Below the pieces are notes generated by a model. The model worked only from the letters and a program-made list of their open reading frames with translations. It was not told where the DNA came from and did not search any database. Positions 54,312 through 63,242 of a stretch of DNA of 64,000 nt are shown here, one piece after another; position 1 is the first letter of the stretch, and every line of letters starts with the position of its first letter. Position numbers and translations under genes: made by a program. This DNA comes from Rhizobium sp. GN54 (GTDB lineage Bacteria; Pseudomonadota; Alphaproteobacteria; Rhizobiales; Rhizobiaceae): assembly GCF_021026345.1 (NCBI RefSeq), contig NZ_JAJNCZ010000012.1, positions 60,633-124,632 of the forward strand, given 5' to 3'.

Positions 54312-55123
54312 CAATCCTGGTGACCGGTGCAACGGGGCTCGTCGGAGCCCGCCTTCTTCCACGCCTTGTCGAGGCAGGGGTGAATTGCCGCGCGCTTCTG
54401 CGCGGCGGCAAAGCGGCGCCCGCTGGCGTGAGCGCGGTGGAAGCGGACCTTCTCGATCCGGATTCGCTCATGCAGGCGGTGAATGGCGTGTCTGCGATCA
54501 TCCATCTCGCCGCGGTATTTCGGACGCCCGACACCGAGCTGATCTGGAAGAGCAACCTCGACGGCGCGCGCAATCTCATCGCCGCGGCGAAGGCAAATGC
54601 GCCCGAAGCGCGTTTCATCCTGGCAAGCACGTCCAATGTGTATGACGCGAACAGCCCGCGCCCCGGCCGCGAGGACGATGCAGCCGAACCGCAACAGGCC
54701 TATCCGGCGAGCAAGCTCGCTGCCGAGAATGCGTTGCGCGAAAGCGGGCTGAACTGGTCGATCCAGAGGTTCGGCTTCGTCTATGGCGACAAGGACGGAC
54801 ATCTCGAAGCGTTGCCCCGACTGGTCGCCGATTTCAAAATGCATCCCGCCCAGAGGATGAGCATGGTTCACCATCGCGACATTGCCACCGCAATGAACCT
54901 CGCCCTGACAGGGGTGATGGACGAGCGCATCGTCAATATCGCCGATGAGGCGCCGACTTCGATCTACGAACTCGTCGCCCTGGCCGGCGGAGCGATGGAA
55001 CCCTCCTCAGCGCCGCTCGACAACCCCTGGCGCCTCCACGTGGATGTCTCGCTTGCCCGCCGCCTCGGCTTCCAACCGGTCGTGAGGACCGTCCACCAGG
55101 CCGCGCAGCAAGGCTTGATGTGA
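54308..55123 (+). CDS. NAD-dependent epimerase/dehydratase family protein
   Basis: A 271-residue extended SDR: MTILVTGATGLVGARLLPRL, IIHLAAVFRTPDTELIWKSN, and the catalytic Tyr/Lys in QAYPASKLAAENALRESG. It is coupled to marR by a 4-bp overlap, so its expression probably responds to the MarR ligand. It is short for the family but appears complete. No signal peptide. Confidence 0.85.
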   Translation: MTILVTGATGLVGARLLPRLVEAGVNCRALLRGGKAAPAGVSAVEADLLDPDSLMQAVNGVSAIIHLAAVFRTPDTELIWKSNLDGARNLIAAAKANAPEARFILASTSNVYDANSPRPGREDDAAEPQQAYPASKLAAENALRESGLNWSIQRFGFVYGDKDGHLEALPRLVADFKMHPAQRMSMVHHRDIATAMNLALTGVMDERIVNIADEAPTSIYELVALAGGAMEPSSAPLDNPWRLHVDVSLARRLGFQPVVRTVHQAAQQGLM

Positions 55124-55251
55124 TGTGCGCTCGGCGACGACTGAGAGTCTGACGAATCCTTCCCCGTCAGCGCCGGTATTGGCAATTCTGTTCGCAGATC
55201 GGAAGGGCCGCTCCGGGCGCACCGCACGGAGCCGCCTCCCGCAACACGCGC

Positions 55252-56286
55252 TTAGACAGTTCGCGCCTTGCGGCTGGCGTACTGGCTGTACATCCGCTGA
55301 TGGTTGAGCGCGTCCTGCTTTGGCGCAACGCCGAACATCCGGGAATATTCGCGACTGAACTGCGACGGACTTTCGTAGCCGACCTTGTAGGCGGCTTCCT
55401 CGACGCTTGCAGCGTCCGCCACCATCAGCCGCCGCGACTCGAGCAGGCGCAACTGCTTCTGGAACTGAAGCGGCGTCACCGAGGTGAGCTGCTTGAAGTG
55501 CTGATGGAACGATGACGAGCTCATGCGCGCCACCTCGGCCATTTGCTCCACGCGCAGCGTCTCGGCGAAATTGGCGCGCAGAAAATAGATCGCTTTCGCG
55601 ACCCGCATGAAATTCGATTCCGGCACGGCCAGGCTGCAGAGTTCGGCCCCGTGCGGGCCGCTCAGAAGCCAGTAGCAGATCTCGCGCATGACCGACGGAT
55701 AGAGGATCGGGATCGCCTTCGGCGTCTGCGACATTCGGAGCAGGCGCAGCACACATTCCGCCAGCGGTTCGTCGACCTTGCCGACGAACACGCATGGACC
55801 CGGCGCGGCAGGTGGGACGGGCGGCGTCTCCAACTGTTCCAGCACCTCGCGCAGCATCGTCACGTCGAGGTCTATGGTGACGCCGAGATAAGGTGCCTCG
55901 GGGCTCGCATCGACAACCCGCCCACTGGCCGGCATTTCCATGCTGACGACCAGGCACTCCATGGACCCGTAGCGAAGCGTTTCTTCGCCAAAGAGGATTT
56001 CCTTCGCCCCCTGGGCGACGATGCAGAGCGACGGCCGGTAGATTTGCCGCATCGGCATCCGCTGCTGGTAGGAACGGATGATATTGACGCTCTCGATCTG
56101 CGTCGGAAACAGCCCTTCACCGCCGCCCTGGCTTTCGATATAAGCGGTGATTCCGCCAAGTAGCGATGACGACACGCGACCCTCCACCGGGTTTCGAGGC
56201 CAGCGCAGCACTCGCCCTTCAGTCGGCAGCATATCGCGGCCTGTAGGAATGGGCAAGTTTCTTGAGGTATCCGGCATTCTGGTCAT
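55252..56286 (-). CDS. AraC-family regulator (AraC_N type)
   Basis: A 344-residue paralogue of the regulator at 43225. It begins MTRMPDTSRNLPIPTGRDML; the AraC_N domain includes YRPSLCIVAQGAKEILFGEE, and the C-terminus has VEQMAEVARMSSSSFHQHFK and VEEAAYKVGYESPSQFSREY. It is divergent from the MFS gene at 56340 with only 53 bp between starts, and so probably controls the MFS-SDR operon. Confidence 0.9.
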   Translation of the reverse strand: MTRMPDTSRNLPIPTGRDMLPTEGRVLRWPRNPVEGRVSSSLLGGITAYIESQGGGEGLFPTQIESVNIIRSYQQRMPMRQIYRPSLCIVAQGAKEILFGEETLRYGSMECLVVSMEMPASGRVVDASPEAPYLGVTIDLDVTMLREVLEQLETPPVPPAAPGPCVFVGKVDEPLAECVLRLLRMSQTPKAIPILYPSVMREICYWLLSGPHGAELCSLAVPESNFMRVAKAIYFLRANFAETLRVEQMAEVARMSSSSFHQHFKQLTSVTPLQFQKQLRLLESRRLMVADAASVEEAAYKVGYESPSQFSREYSRMFGVAPKQDALNHQRMYSQYASRKARTV

Positions 56287-56339
56287 TTGAGACTTCCTCT
56301 AGCTTGGTGATGCCAGTCACAGCCAGGGAAGAGCCAAGC

Positions 56340-57656
56340 ATGACAGAAACCGCCGCGTCGTCAATAGATCAGCAGAATAGACTGCCCATTGTATCGAAGG
56401 CGAGCGGCGATGAACACGTCCATGGATGGCGCGTTCCGGTGCTGCTTATTACGCTGTTTCTCGTCAGCGCAACCTCCCAGATCGACCGGATACTTCCGTT
56501 CGTCCTGGCAGAGTCCATCAAGGAAGACCTCGATCTGAGTGATACCGAGGTGGGCCTGCTCACCGGCATCGCCTTTGCGCTTTGCTACACGCTGCTGTCG
56601 ATGCCGCTCGCCCGCATCGCCGATCGCGGATCGCCCAGCTTCGTCCTCGTTTTGTGCATCCTACTGTGGAGCGCGATGACGTTGCTCGGCGGCCTCGCCA
56701 TGAGTTTCCTGTTCCTCGCCTTCACCCGCTTCGGCGTCGCGTTCGGCGAGGCCGGGGGCACGCCCGCAAGCCATGCAATCATCGCCCGAAAGATCCCGCC
56801 CGAACGCCGCGGTCTGGCGCTTGGCATCTTCTCGATGGGCATTCCGCTCGGCACCATGGTCGGCTTCGCCGTCGGCGGCGCGATCGGCGATACGCTGGGC
56901 TGGCGTACGGCCCTAGTAGGCGCAGGTGCCATGGGCGTGCTGATCGGCCTGCTGGCGCTCGTCGTCATCGGTCCGACCCCGCCGCTCAAACGCTTAGCTG
57001 CCAATAGCGAGCCCTTCCTGAAGGCAAGCCTGCGGCTGCTCTCGTCCCCGCCATTTCGCTGGCTGTTCATCGGCTCGGTCGCACTCGGCTTCGCTGCAGC
57101 ACCTTTCTACGCCTTCGCGGTTCCCTTCCTGATCCGCACCCACGGCTTTAGCGCCAGCGAGGCCGGACTGGCGTTCGGACTGCTGCAGGGTGCGATGGGG
57201 ATTTGCGGAACGCTGATCGGCGGGCGCCTGTTCGACCGTGCCGTGCGCTCCGGCGCCGGCCGGGTTCTCGGACCACCCGCCATCCTCTTCATGATCGCGA
57301 GCCTGACGACCACCGCTGCGCTTTTCGCGCCGGTCGGTTGGCTTTCCATCCTCCTCTTCGTGCCGGGCATGCTGTCCTTCGCATTTCTGCTGCCGTGGTG
57401 TTTCGGTGCTGCACACCTGGTTGCCGGCAAGGGCAAGGAGGCGATGGCGACGAGTCTCGCGATGATCGGTTCCGGCCTTCTGGGGCCGGCGCTTGGTCCT
57501 CTCATCGTCGGCATGATCAGTGATGCTGCGACCGCGGCTGAGATTCCCAATGGCCTGGGGCTTGGCCTGCTCATCGTGCCTATCGCCAGCGTCCTGACCG
57601 GTATCGCCATGCTGATTGCAAACCACCGCATCGCCGCCTGGCTCGGGCGGCAGTGA
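56340..57656 (+). CDS. MFS transporter (Spinster-like)
   Basis: A 438-residue inner-membrane transporter with 12 predicted membrane segments. The hydrophilic N-terminus (to about residue 30) is followed by LLITLFLVSATSQIDRILPF, LTGIAFALCYTLLSMPLARI (MFS motif A region with ADRGS) and FGEAGGTPASHAIIARKIPP. The ATG at 56340 has the SD gggaag; the longer frame overlaps the AraC promoter. It is probably cotranscribed with the SDR at 57722. Direction and substrate of transport are unknown. Confidence 0.87.
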   Translation: MTETAASSIDQQNRLPIVSKASGDEHVHGWRVPVLLITLFLVSATSQIDRILPFVLAESIKEDLDLSDTEVGLLTGIAFALCYTLLSMPLARIADRGSPSFVLVLCILLWSAMTLLGGLAMSFLFLAFTRFGVAFGEAGGTPASHAIIARKIPPERRGLALGIFSMGIPLGTMVGFAVGGAIGDTLGWRTALVGAGAMGVLIGLLALVVIGPTPPLKRLAANSEPFLKASLRLLSSPPFRWLFIGSVALGFAAAPFYAFAVPFLIRTHGFSASEAGLAFGLLQGAMGICGTLIGGRLFDRAVRSGAGRVLGPPAILFMIASLTTTAALFAPVGWLSILLFVPGMLSFAFLLPWCFGAAHLVAGKGKEAMATSLAMIGSGLLGPALGPLIVGMISDAATAAEIPNGLGLGLLIVPIASVLTGIAMLIANHRIAAWLGRQ

Positions 57657-57721
57657 CGACCGAATGCGGCCATCACCGTACCGCCAAGCTTCGCGATTTC
57701 CTGAGAAAGAGAGACTTTCCA

Positions 57722-58570
57722 ATGTCCGATACCGATAACGCCCGCCGCACGTTCCTGGCACTCACCGCCGCCGCCCCCGCAGCCGTCGCCTTCGGGGGGG
57801 TGGCCTCGGCACAGACCTCCGAGACTAGTAGCCGCGCATTGCCTGGAACTGGGCGGGCCGCCATCGTCACAGGCTCGTCGCGCGGCATTGGCGCCGCGAC
57901 CGCCAAGCGCCTGGCGCGCGATAGCTTCTCTGTGACCGTGAACTACCTCACCAACCGCGATCTTGCGGCCCAGGTGGTGCGCGATATCGAGGCGGCGGGC
58001 GGCCGCGCCATCTCCCGTCAGGCCGACGTCGCCGATCCGGCGGCGGTCAAGGCCCTGTTCGACGCCAATGACGAGGCCTTCGGCGGCGTCGACGTGGTGA
58101 TCAGCAACGCCGGCATCATGAACGTCGCACCCTTCGCCCATTTCACCGACGCGGCCTTCGACCGGATGATCGCCACCAATGTGAAGGGCAGCTTCAACGT
58201 GCTGCGCGAGGCCGCGCGGCGCACCCGCGATGGCGGCCGCATCATCACGCTTGCTTCGACGTCGATCCGCGCCCGGCGGCCGACCCATGGCGGCTATGCC
58301 GCGACCAAGGCCGCCCAGGAGATCTATGCCGGCTGCCTCGCCAAGGAGCTCGCCGGCCGCCGCATCTCCGTCAACGCGCTTGCGCCTGGACCGACCAACA
58401 CGTCCCTGCTCGACGTGCCGCCCCCGCAGCGTGCCCAGGCCGCGCAGATGACGCCCTATGGCCGCATCGGTGAGCCGGAGGATGTCGCCAACGCCATCGC
58501 CGGGCTGTGCTCTGGCGACAGCGAATGGATCAACGGGCAGCTCGTGTTCGCCAATGGCGGCTTCTTCTGA
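57722..58570 (+). CDS. SDR with Tat-like signal peptide
   Basis: A 282-residue paralogue of the SDR at 42067. It begins MSDTDNARRTFLALTAAAPA and continues AVAFGGVASAQ, a twin-arginine-like signal. The core has IVTGSSRGIGAATAKRLARD, ISNAGIMNVAPF (SNAG instead of NNAG) and GYAATKAAQEIYAGCLAKEL. The start at 57722 follows SD gagaaagagaga. It lies 65 bp after the MFS gene. Confidence 0.87.
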   Translation: MSDTDNARRTFLALTAAAPAAVAFGGVASAQTSETSSRALPGTGRAAIVTGSSRGIGAATAKRLARDSFSVTVNYLTNRDLAAQVVRDIEAAGGRAISRQADVADPAAVKALFDANDEAFGGVDVVISNAGIMNVAPFAHFTDAAFDRMIATNVKGSFNVLREAARRTRDGGRIITLASTSIRARRPTHGGYAATKAAQEIYAGCLAKELAGRRISVNALAPGPTNTSLLDVPPPQRAQAAQMTPYGRIGEPEDVANAIAGLCSGDSEWINGQLVFANGGFF

Positions 58571-58729
58571 GGCGATCGCGATCCGCAAGACATCACACCC
58601 GTGGGGCGGCCGAAGCCAGCCATCGCTGCTTCGGCCTCGAACTGAACCCGGATCGCGGATAGCCGCCCCCACTTCCGCCGATCCGACCGGAGGTCGCCGC
58701 TCCCCCATTTCACCGGCGGCCTTCACCCC

Positions 58730-58769
58730 CCCCGAAGGCGCACCGCGAACAAGGCGGGCGCCTTCGGGG
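58730..58769 (+). terminator. hairpin between the SDR and mipA-like gene
   Basis: A perfect 12-bp stem, CCCCGAAGGCGC with GCGCCTTCGGGG, spaced by 16 nt, about 160 bp after the SDR stop and 30 bp before the mipA-like ATG. No T tract follows. It may be a terminator or a leader structure. Confidence 0.45.
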
Positions 58770-58800
58770 ACCCCACCTCCCTGCAGAAGGAGTTTCGATA

Positions 58801-59595
58801 ATGCGTGTAGTCCTTCCCATCCTGCTCGCCGGTGGCGCAGCCTTGTCATCCACCAGCGCCAACGCCCAGGCAGCGCCGCCCGACATCGGCCCCCACGGCG
58901 TCGTCGCGATCGGCGCGGGCGTGGTTCCCGAATATGACGGGGCTGAGGATCTCCGCGCGATCCCCTTCGTGCAGGCGGACGTCCACTGGGGCGACATCAA
59001 TCTGGAAATCCGCGGGCTTCGGGCGCGGGCCGACCTCGCGTCCGATCCGCGCCTTTCGATCGGACCCGTCATCGGCGCGCGCCTGCCAAGAAGCGACGTG
59101 GACGGCGCGGTTGGATTGTTGCCGGACATCGACACGGCGATCGAGGCGGGCGGGTTCATCGGCTATCGTTTCGGCGGCGACGAGAGCGGCCAGGGCGCAC
59201 TGGCGATGGAGCTTTCCGTCGTCCACGATGTCTCGGGCGTCCATGACGGGCTCCTCGCGACAGCGAGCGCCAGCTACGCCGCGGTTCGTCGCGACGATTT
59301 CTTTCTGTCGCTCGAAGCGCAAACGACCTGGGTGAACCAGGACTATGCGCGCACCTATTTCGGGGTTACCCCGGCTGAGTCCGCGGCAAGCGGTCTGGCC
59401 ACCTACAGCCCGGGATCTGGCATCAAGGATGTCGGCGTCGGCGTCACTGCCGGATACTGGTTCAGCGAGCGCTTCGGCGTCACGGGCCGGATCGGAGCTA
59501 ACTACCTCGTCGGCGATATCGCCGACAGCCCCGTCACCGAAGAAGGACGCCGCTGGCAGCCGAGTGGCGGCCTCGCGATCGCCTACCGGTTCTGA
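58801..59595 (+). CDS. MipA/OmpV family outer-membrane protein
   Basis: A 264-residue beta-barrel protein. A Sec signal (MRVVLPILLAGGAALSSTSA, then NAQA) precedes the MipA/OmpV pattern: AIGAGVVPEYDGAEDLRAIP, LGATxxxxG-like SIGPVIGARLPRS, and terminal phenylalanine (AIAYRF) typical of outer-membrane insertion. SD agaaggag. Known members act in murein-synthase scaffolding or as porin-like proteins; the role here is unknown. Confidence 0.87.
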   Translation: MRVVLPILLAGGAALSSTSANAQAAPPDIGPHGVVAIGAGVVPEYDGAEDLRAIPFVQADVHWGDINLEIRGLRARADLASDPRLSIGPVIGARLPRSDVDGAVGLLPDIDTAIEAGGFIGYRFGGDESGQGALAMELSVVHDVSGVHDGLLATASASYAAVRRDDFFLSLEAQTTWVNQDYARTYFGVTPAESAASGLATYSPGSGIKDVGVGVTAGYWFSERFGVTGRIGANYLVGDIADSPVTEEGRRWQPSGGLAIAYRF

Positions 59596-59764
59596 GGCGT
59601 CGCCATGTCCGGTGATCCACGCCTCGCACCCCGAGCAATCGTGGCCTTCCGAATAACGGGCGTCTTCATCGTGTCGCTCCTCCGTCGCTCCGCGCGACGG
59701 AGGCGGCAGCACCATTCATCCCCGGCGAACGAGACCGCTCGCCTCAACTAAAGAGGATCTGCCT

Positions 59765-60406
59765 ATGGATTTCGATCCCGTTGGAGCAATGATGGCGTGG
59801 ATCGGCGCTTATGGGCTCATCGGTCTTTTCGCATTCGCGCTCGCCGAGCGCTTCGTGCCGGTGATCCCTTCCCACGGGCTGCTGCTCGCGGTCGGCATCG
59901 GCGCGGCCGACGGCGCCTGGTCATTGCCGGCCGCTTTCCTGTCGACTGCCCTCGGCGGCATGATCGGTTGCGCAGCCTGCTTCTACGCCCTGCGGGGACT
60001 GGGCGAAACGCGATCGACGCGCCTCATCAACGGAGTCGGCCGACTCTTCGGAATGTCAGTTGATCGCATCGAGCGCGGGGCCGCCTCCTTCCGCCGCAAC
60101 CAGACCGCGCTGGCCTTCGCGTTTCAGCTCGTGCCGACCGTCAGGCTGTTCGCTCCCGCATTCGCGGCCCTTCTTCGCGGGAATTCCCGGAGCTTCCTGG
60201 CCGCATCGGCGGCCGGGGTCGTGCTCTGGAACGGCCTGTTCATCGGCATCGGCTACTTGGCTTCCCACTCGATCGAGAAGGCGAACACGACGATCCTCGC
60301 CCTGACTGCCCTCGGTAGCCTTCTCATCGCGGAGGCGGCCCTGTTCTGGATCGCAAGGTGGGTTCGCGCCCGTCGCAAACCGGGCGCCGCGTTTTGCGGG
60401 ACCTGA
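59765..60406 (+). CDS. DedA/SNARE-associated family membrane protein
   Basis: A 213-residue membrane protein with 4-5 hydrophobic segments. Conserved DedA features are ERFVPVIPSHGLLLAVGIGA near the N-terminus, RLFGMSVDRIERGAASFRRN and FQLVPTVRLFAPAFAALLRGNSR-type sequence (arginine-bearing re-entrant region). DedA proteins are implicated in lipid flipping and envelope homeostasis. The next gene encodes a phospholipid-methyltransferase-like protein, which fits a lipid context. Confidence 0.83.
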   Translation: MDFDPVGAMMAWIGAYGLIGLFAFALAERFVPVIPSHGLLLAVGIGAADGAWSLPAAFLSTALGGMIGCAACFYALRGLGETRSTRLINGVGRLFGMSVDRIERGAASFRRNQTALAFAFQLVPTVRLFAPAFAALLRGNSRSFLAASAAGVVLWNGLFIGIGYLASHSIEKANTTILALTALGSLLIAEAALFWIARWVRARRKPGAAFCGT

Positions 60407-60474
60407 GATCTGCTCGCGGCGGCGCGCCATTGCCCGCGTCGCCCGCAAAAGATTCGTGTTCGAGATCATTTGCC

Positions 60475-61101
60475 ATGAAGCAACAGCGTATCGCCGAGAC
60501 GTTCGGCTTCTTTCAGGCCTGGCTCAAGAACCCTCTGCGCGTCGCGGCTGTCGCGCCGTCAGGCCGGGCGCTGGCCAGCCTCATCACTTCCGAAATCTCG
60601 CACGACACTGGGCCGGTGATCGAGCTTGGACCCGGCACTGGAGCATTCACGCGCGCCCTGATCGCTCGTGGCGTCAGGCAAGAAGACCTCGCGCTAATCG
60701 AGTTCGGATCAGAGTTCGCCGCCGCGCTCCATTTCCACTACCCGAGAGCACGCACGCTCTGGATGGATGCCGCACGCCTGCGGACGGTCGATCTCTTCGA
60801 CGGGAGGCAAGCCGGTGCTGTCATCAGCGGGCTGCCGCTGCTGTCGATGCCGCCCCGTAAAGTGGTTGCAATTTTGACGGGCGCATTCCGCAAGATGCGG
60901 GCTGACGGCTCGCTCTACCAATTCACGTACGGTCCTCGCTGCCCGGTTCCACTCAGGTTGCTTGATCATCTCGGGCTGGAGGCGGAGCGGATCGGAGGCA
61001 CACTCGCCAATCTTCCTCCTGCCGCGGTCTACCGGATCAGGCAAGCGCACCGTCCCGTTCCACCTCGTCCGCTTGTCATCGCCGCAACATGCGCTCGTTG
61101 A
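60475..61101 (+). CDS. PmtA-like SAM-dependent (phospholipid N-) methyltransferase
   Basis: A 208-residue class I methyltransferase. Starts MKQQRIAETFGFFQAWLKNP; the amphipathic N-terminus and VAAVAPSGRALASLI are typical of rhizobial PmtA-like enzymes that use phosphatidylethanolamine. SAM motif VIELGPGTGAFTRALIARGV, then SGLPLLSMPPRKVVAIL. The lipid substrate is inferred from family resemblance and the DedA neighbour. The ATG at 60475 is preferred over the longer frame that overlaps dedA. Confidence 0.78.
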   Translation: MKQQRIAETFGFFQAWLKNPLRVAAVAPSGRALASLITSEISHDTGPVIELGPGTGAFTRALIARGVRQEDLALIEFGSEFAAALHFHYPRARTLWMDAARLRTVDLFDGRQAGAVISGLPLLSMPPRKVVAILTGAFRKMRADGSLYQFTYGPRCPVPLRLLDHLGLEAERIGGTLANLPPAAVYRIRQAHRPVPPRPLVIAATCAR

Positions 61102-61123
61102 ATGAAGATGGCGGAAGTGCGAC

Positions 61124-61342
61124 ATGTCCGACTTCACTTCAGTTGCGTCGCAGAGCGACGCCAAACGAGCGCTGCTCGGTCGGGGACACATGCCTGACCG
61201 ATGTGGTGCCAAGGAGATTGTCCTCGTCTGGCAGGTCAGCCTGAAGACCGCGCGGCGGGATATCCAGGGCCTTCAGCGCGCCAGGTTGCTGGAATATATT
61301 GGGTCACGCCGAAAAGGCAGGTACCGGCGACGCGTCGACTAA
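61124..61342 (+). pseudogene. possible C-terminal remnant with a helix-turn-helix
   Basis: A 72-codon frame whose second half (VLVWQVSLKTARRDIQGLQR, then ARLLEYIGSRRKGRYRR) resembles the winged-helix tail found at the end of Fic or RecG-like proteins. Nothing upstream supports a full gene. It is probably a remnant at the border of the integrase module. Confidence 0.35.
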
Positions 61343-61459
61343 CGACCCGGTCTAGCTTGTCGACCCCACGCCTCTGATCGGGACAATGTCCCCGCCTCAT
61401 CACTTCCCGCACGGCAAGGTGACCGTGGGGTTTGACAGGCTACGCAAGCCCCAAAGGCA

Positions 61460-62163
61460 CTATTCCAGTGCCTCCGATACATCGCTTGGAGATCGCCCTG
61501 CTGCTACAGCAATTTCCTTCCGGCTGAGCAGTCCGGCGTCCTCGAGCGCCTCGATGTCGGGCAGGTCGCGTAGCGTCTCCATGCAGAAAGCGGAGAGGAA
61601 GTGCTTGGTCGTTACATAGGTATAGGGCGCGCCCGGCGTCGGACTGCGCGGGCCGGTGGCGAGGAAGCCGGCGCTCCGCAACGCGCCGATCGTATCGCGC
61701 GATACTTCCTTGCCGAAGATCTTGCTGAGCTCGCCGCGAGTGACGGGCTGGAAATATCCCACCGCCATCAACACCATTGCCTCGAACTCGGAGAGTCCCG
61801 CGGCAGCCGAGCGGGTCGGCGCCGACGAGGCGCGAATGGTGTCCGCAAACCGACCACGAGTGCGGTGCTGCCAGCCGCCAGCGACGGAAACCAGCTCATA
61901 GGGTCGATCGCGCAATTCCTCCCGCAGGTCATCGATCAACAGATCGATGCTACAGTCGCGGCCAACGACGCGTGCCAGCGTCTCGCGGCCGACGGGCTGA
62001 TCGGAAGCAAAATCACCGCCTCCACCCGCAGAATCCATTCACGCCAGCGCAAGTCCGGCGGCAGGTCCGCCAGCTCCCGATCCAGGAGATGTTCATCTCC
62101 AGCGTTCGCTTGCCGGGTGCGTCCTTTGCCATGCGGTGCTTTGGCCGCCTCCGATCCGCTCAT
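61460..62163 (-). pseudogene. scpB: ScpB-like chromosome-segregation protein, one frameshift
   Basis: Two frames form one ScpB-like protein. The first starts at ATG 62163 (MSGSEAAKAPHGKGRTRQAN), 1 bp after the DUF1403 stop, and reaches REWILRVEAVI. A missing T near 62010-62020 (GATTTTGC for GATTTTTGC) shifts to the second frame, which carries the winged helices FASDQPVGRETLARVVGRDC, AMVLMAVGYFQPVTRGELSK and the end KEIAVAAGRSPSDVSEALE. It could be a real mutation or a homopolymer error. No scpA is nearby. Confidence 0.75.
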
Positions 62164-62164
62164 G

Positions 62165-63145
62165 TCACAACCCATAGATCCGGAACGAGCTGCGGCCGGA
62201 CAGTTCACGAACGACACCAAACCCCTCAAGCCGATCGAACAGCCGGCTCGCCGCCCAGCGCGACAGATTGCTGCCGGGTGCCGAGGCCGCCACGGCGTCC
62301 TCGTCAAGCAGCCTTTGGATCACCACGCAGGCACCTTTCGTCCGGACTTTGGGCGCGGCGGCAAGCAACGTGTCGGCACGGCGCGCGATCTCGCCCGCGG
62401 CACGCAACGCCGCGCCGGTGCCTTCGACCACGGCCAGGCAGACGGCGCGGGCAAAGGTGGGTTCCCCCGGGCGCACACGGCCCCTGCCCCCTGATGTCTT
62501 GAAGGCCGGCCCATACCGCTCGGCCATCAGCAGCGGCACGGCATAATCCCATTTCAGCAGCGCGGCGATCAGCAGGTCGGCAAGTGCCCAGGCGAGCGGC
62601 TCGGCATCCGGACGGGCGGCGTAGACGGCGCTCACCAGGTCCGCGGCGGCAAAGGGCGCGGCGCGCCCGGACTGCTGGGCAGTGTCGGCATGATCGATGG
62701 CGGCCGCCAGATGGTCGTCCCAGACAAGCTCCAGCAGGTCAGCCAGTTCGGCGACACTTTTCGAGGAGAAACCTGGTTTTCGGCTGACAAGCCTTTTGTA
62801 GGCCAGAAATACCCTTCCGGCGGGCCCGGGATCGTCGCCGGCGGCGGTGAGCAAAAGCGCATCACGCAACGCGTGTTCGTCCTCGGTGCGCCCCATCAGC
62901 TGCACCGCCACGGCGGCACATTTCAGCGCCTGGCGGGCGCGCCAACAGCCGGCCCACTGTGGTTCGGTTTTGACGAGATCGTCGAGCGATTTCAGGGCGA
63001 TGCCAGCTGCGAAGGCGGCGTCTGCTTCGTTCGGTTTGCGGCAGCGGGGCAGCGTCCAGCCCGGCAGCTGCATGCACGGAAGGGACGGCGATGACGGCTG
63101 GAGCGGGCGCGAATCCATGTCGACCAGCATATGCCGCGTGTGCAC
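62165..63145 (-). CDS. DUF1403 family protein
   Basis: A protein of up to 326 residues, rich in alanine and mostly helical, matching DUF1403 ([80 protein letters not shown]). Possible starts are 63145, 63130 and 63118. It is next to scpB and divergent from an integrase, a combination I recall from rhizobial plasmids. The function is unknown. Confidence 0.8.
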   Translation of the reverse strand: MHTRHMLVDMDSRPLQPSSPSLPCMQLPGWTLPRCRKPNEADAAFAAGIALKSLDDLVKTEPQWAGCWRARQALKCAAVAVQLMGRTEDEHALRDALLLTAAGDDPGPAGRVFLAYKRLVSRKPGFSSKSVAELADLLELVWDDHLAAAIDHADTAQQSGRAAPFAAADLVSAVYAARPDAEPLAWALADLLIAALLKWDYAVPLLMAERYGPAFKTSGGRGRVRPGEPTFARAVCLAVVEGTGAALRAAGEIARRADTLLAAAPKVRTKGACVVIQRLLDEDAVAASAPGSNLSRWAASRLFDRLEGFGVVRELSGRSSFRIYGL

Positions 63146-63194
63146 TTATAGCTATCACAATCAACAAAAACCGCACGCTTTGTCGACAGCCTAT

Positions 63195-63225
63195 AATGTC
63201 CGATAATGTTGCCTTATCGGACGTT
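63195..63225. promoter_or_regulatory. inverted repeat upstream of the integrase, candidate core site or operator
   Basis: AATGTCCGATAA and TTATCGGACGTT are 12-bp arms with one mismatch around TGTTGCC (7 bp), 18 bp before the integrase ATG. The arm and spacer lengths fit a tyrosine-recombinase core site, but it could equally be an operator for the divergent promoters. Confidence 0.6.
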
Positions 63226-63242
63226 TTGCTCATTATAGAGAG

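Noticed and set aside
57107..58849. 580-codon open frame on the minus strand opposite the MFS and SDR genes
   Set aside because: It crosses two clear genes in antisense, has no recognisable domain, and has a low-complexity Arg/Gly composition.
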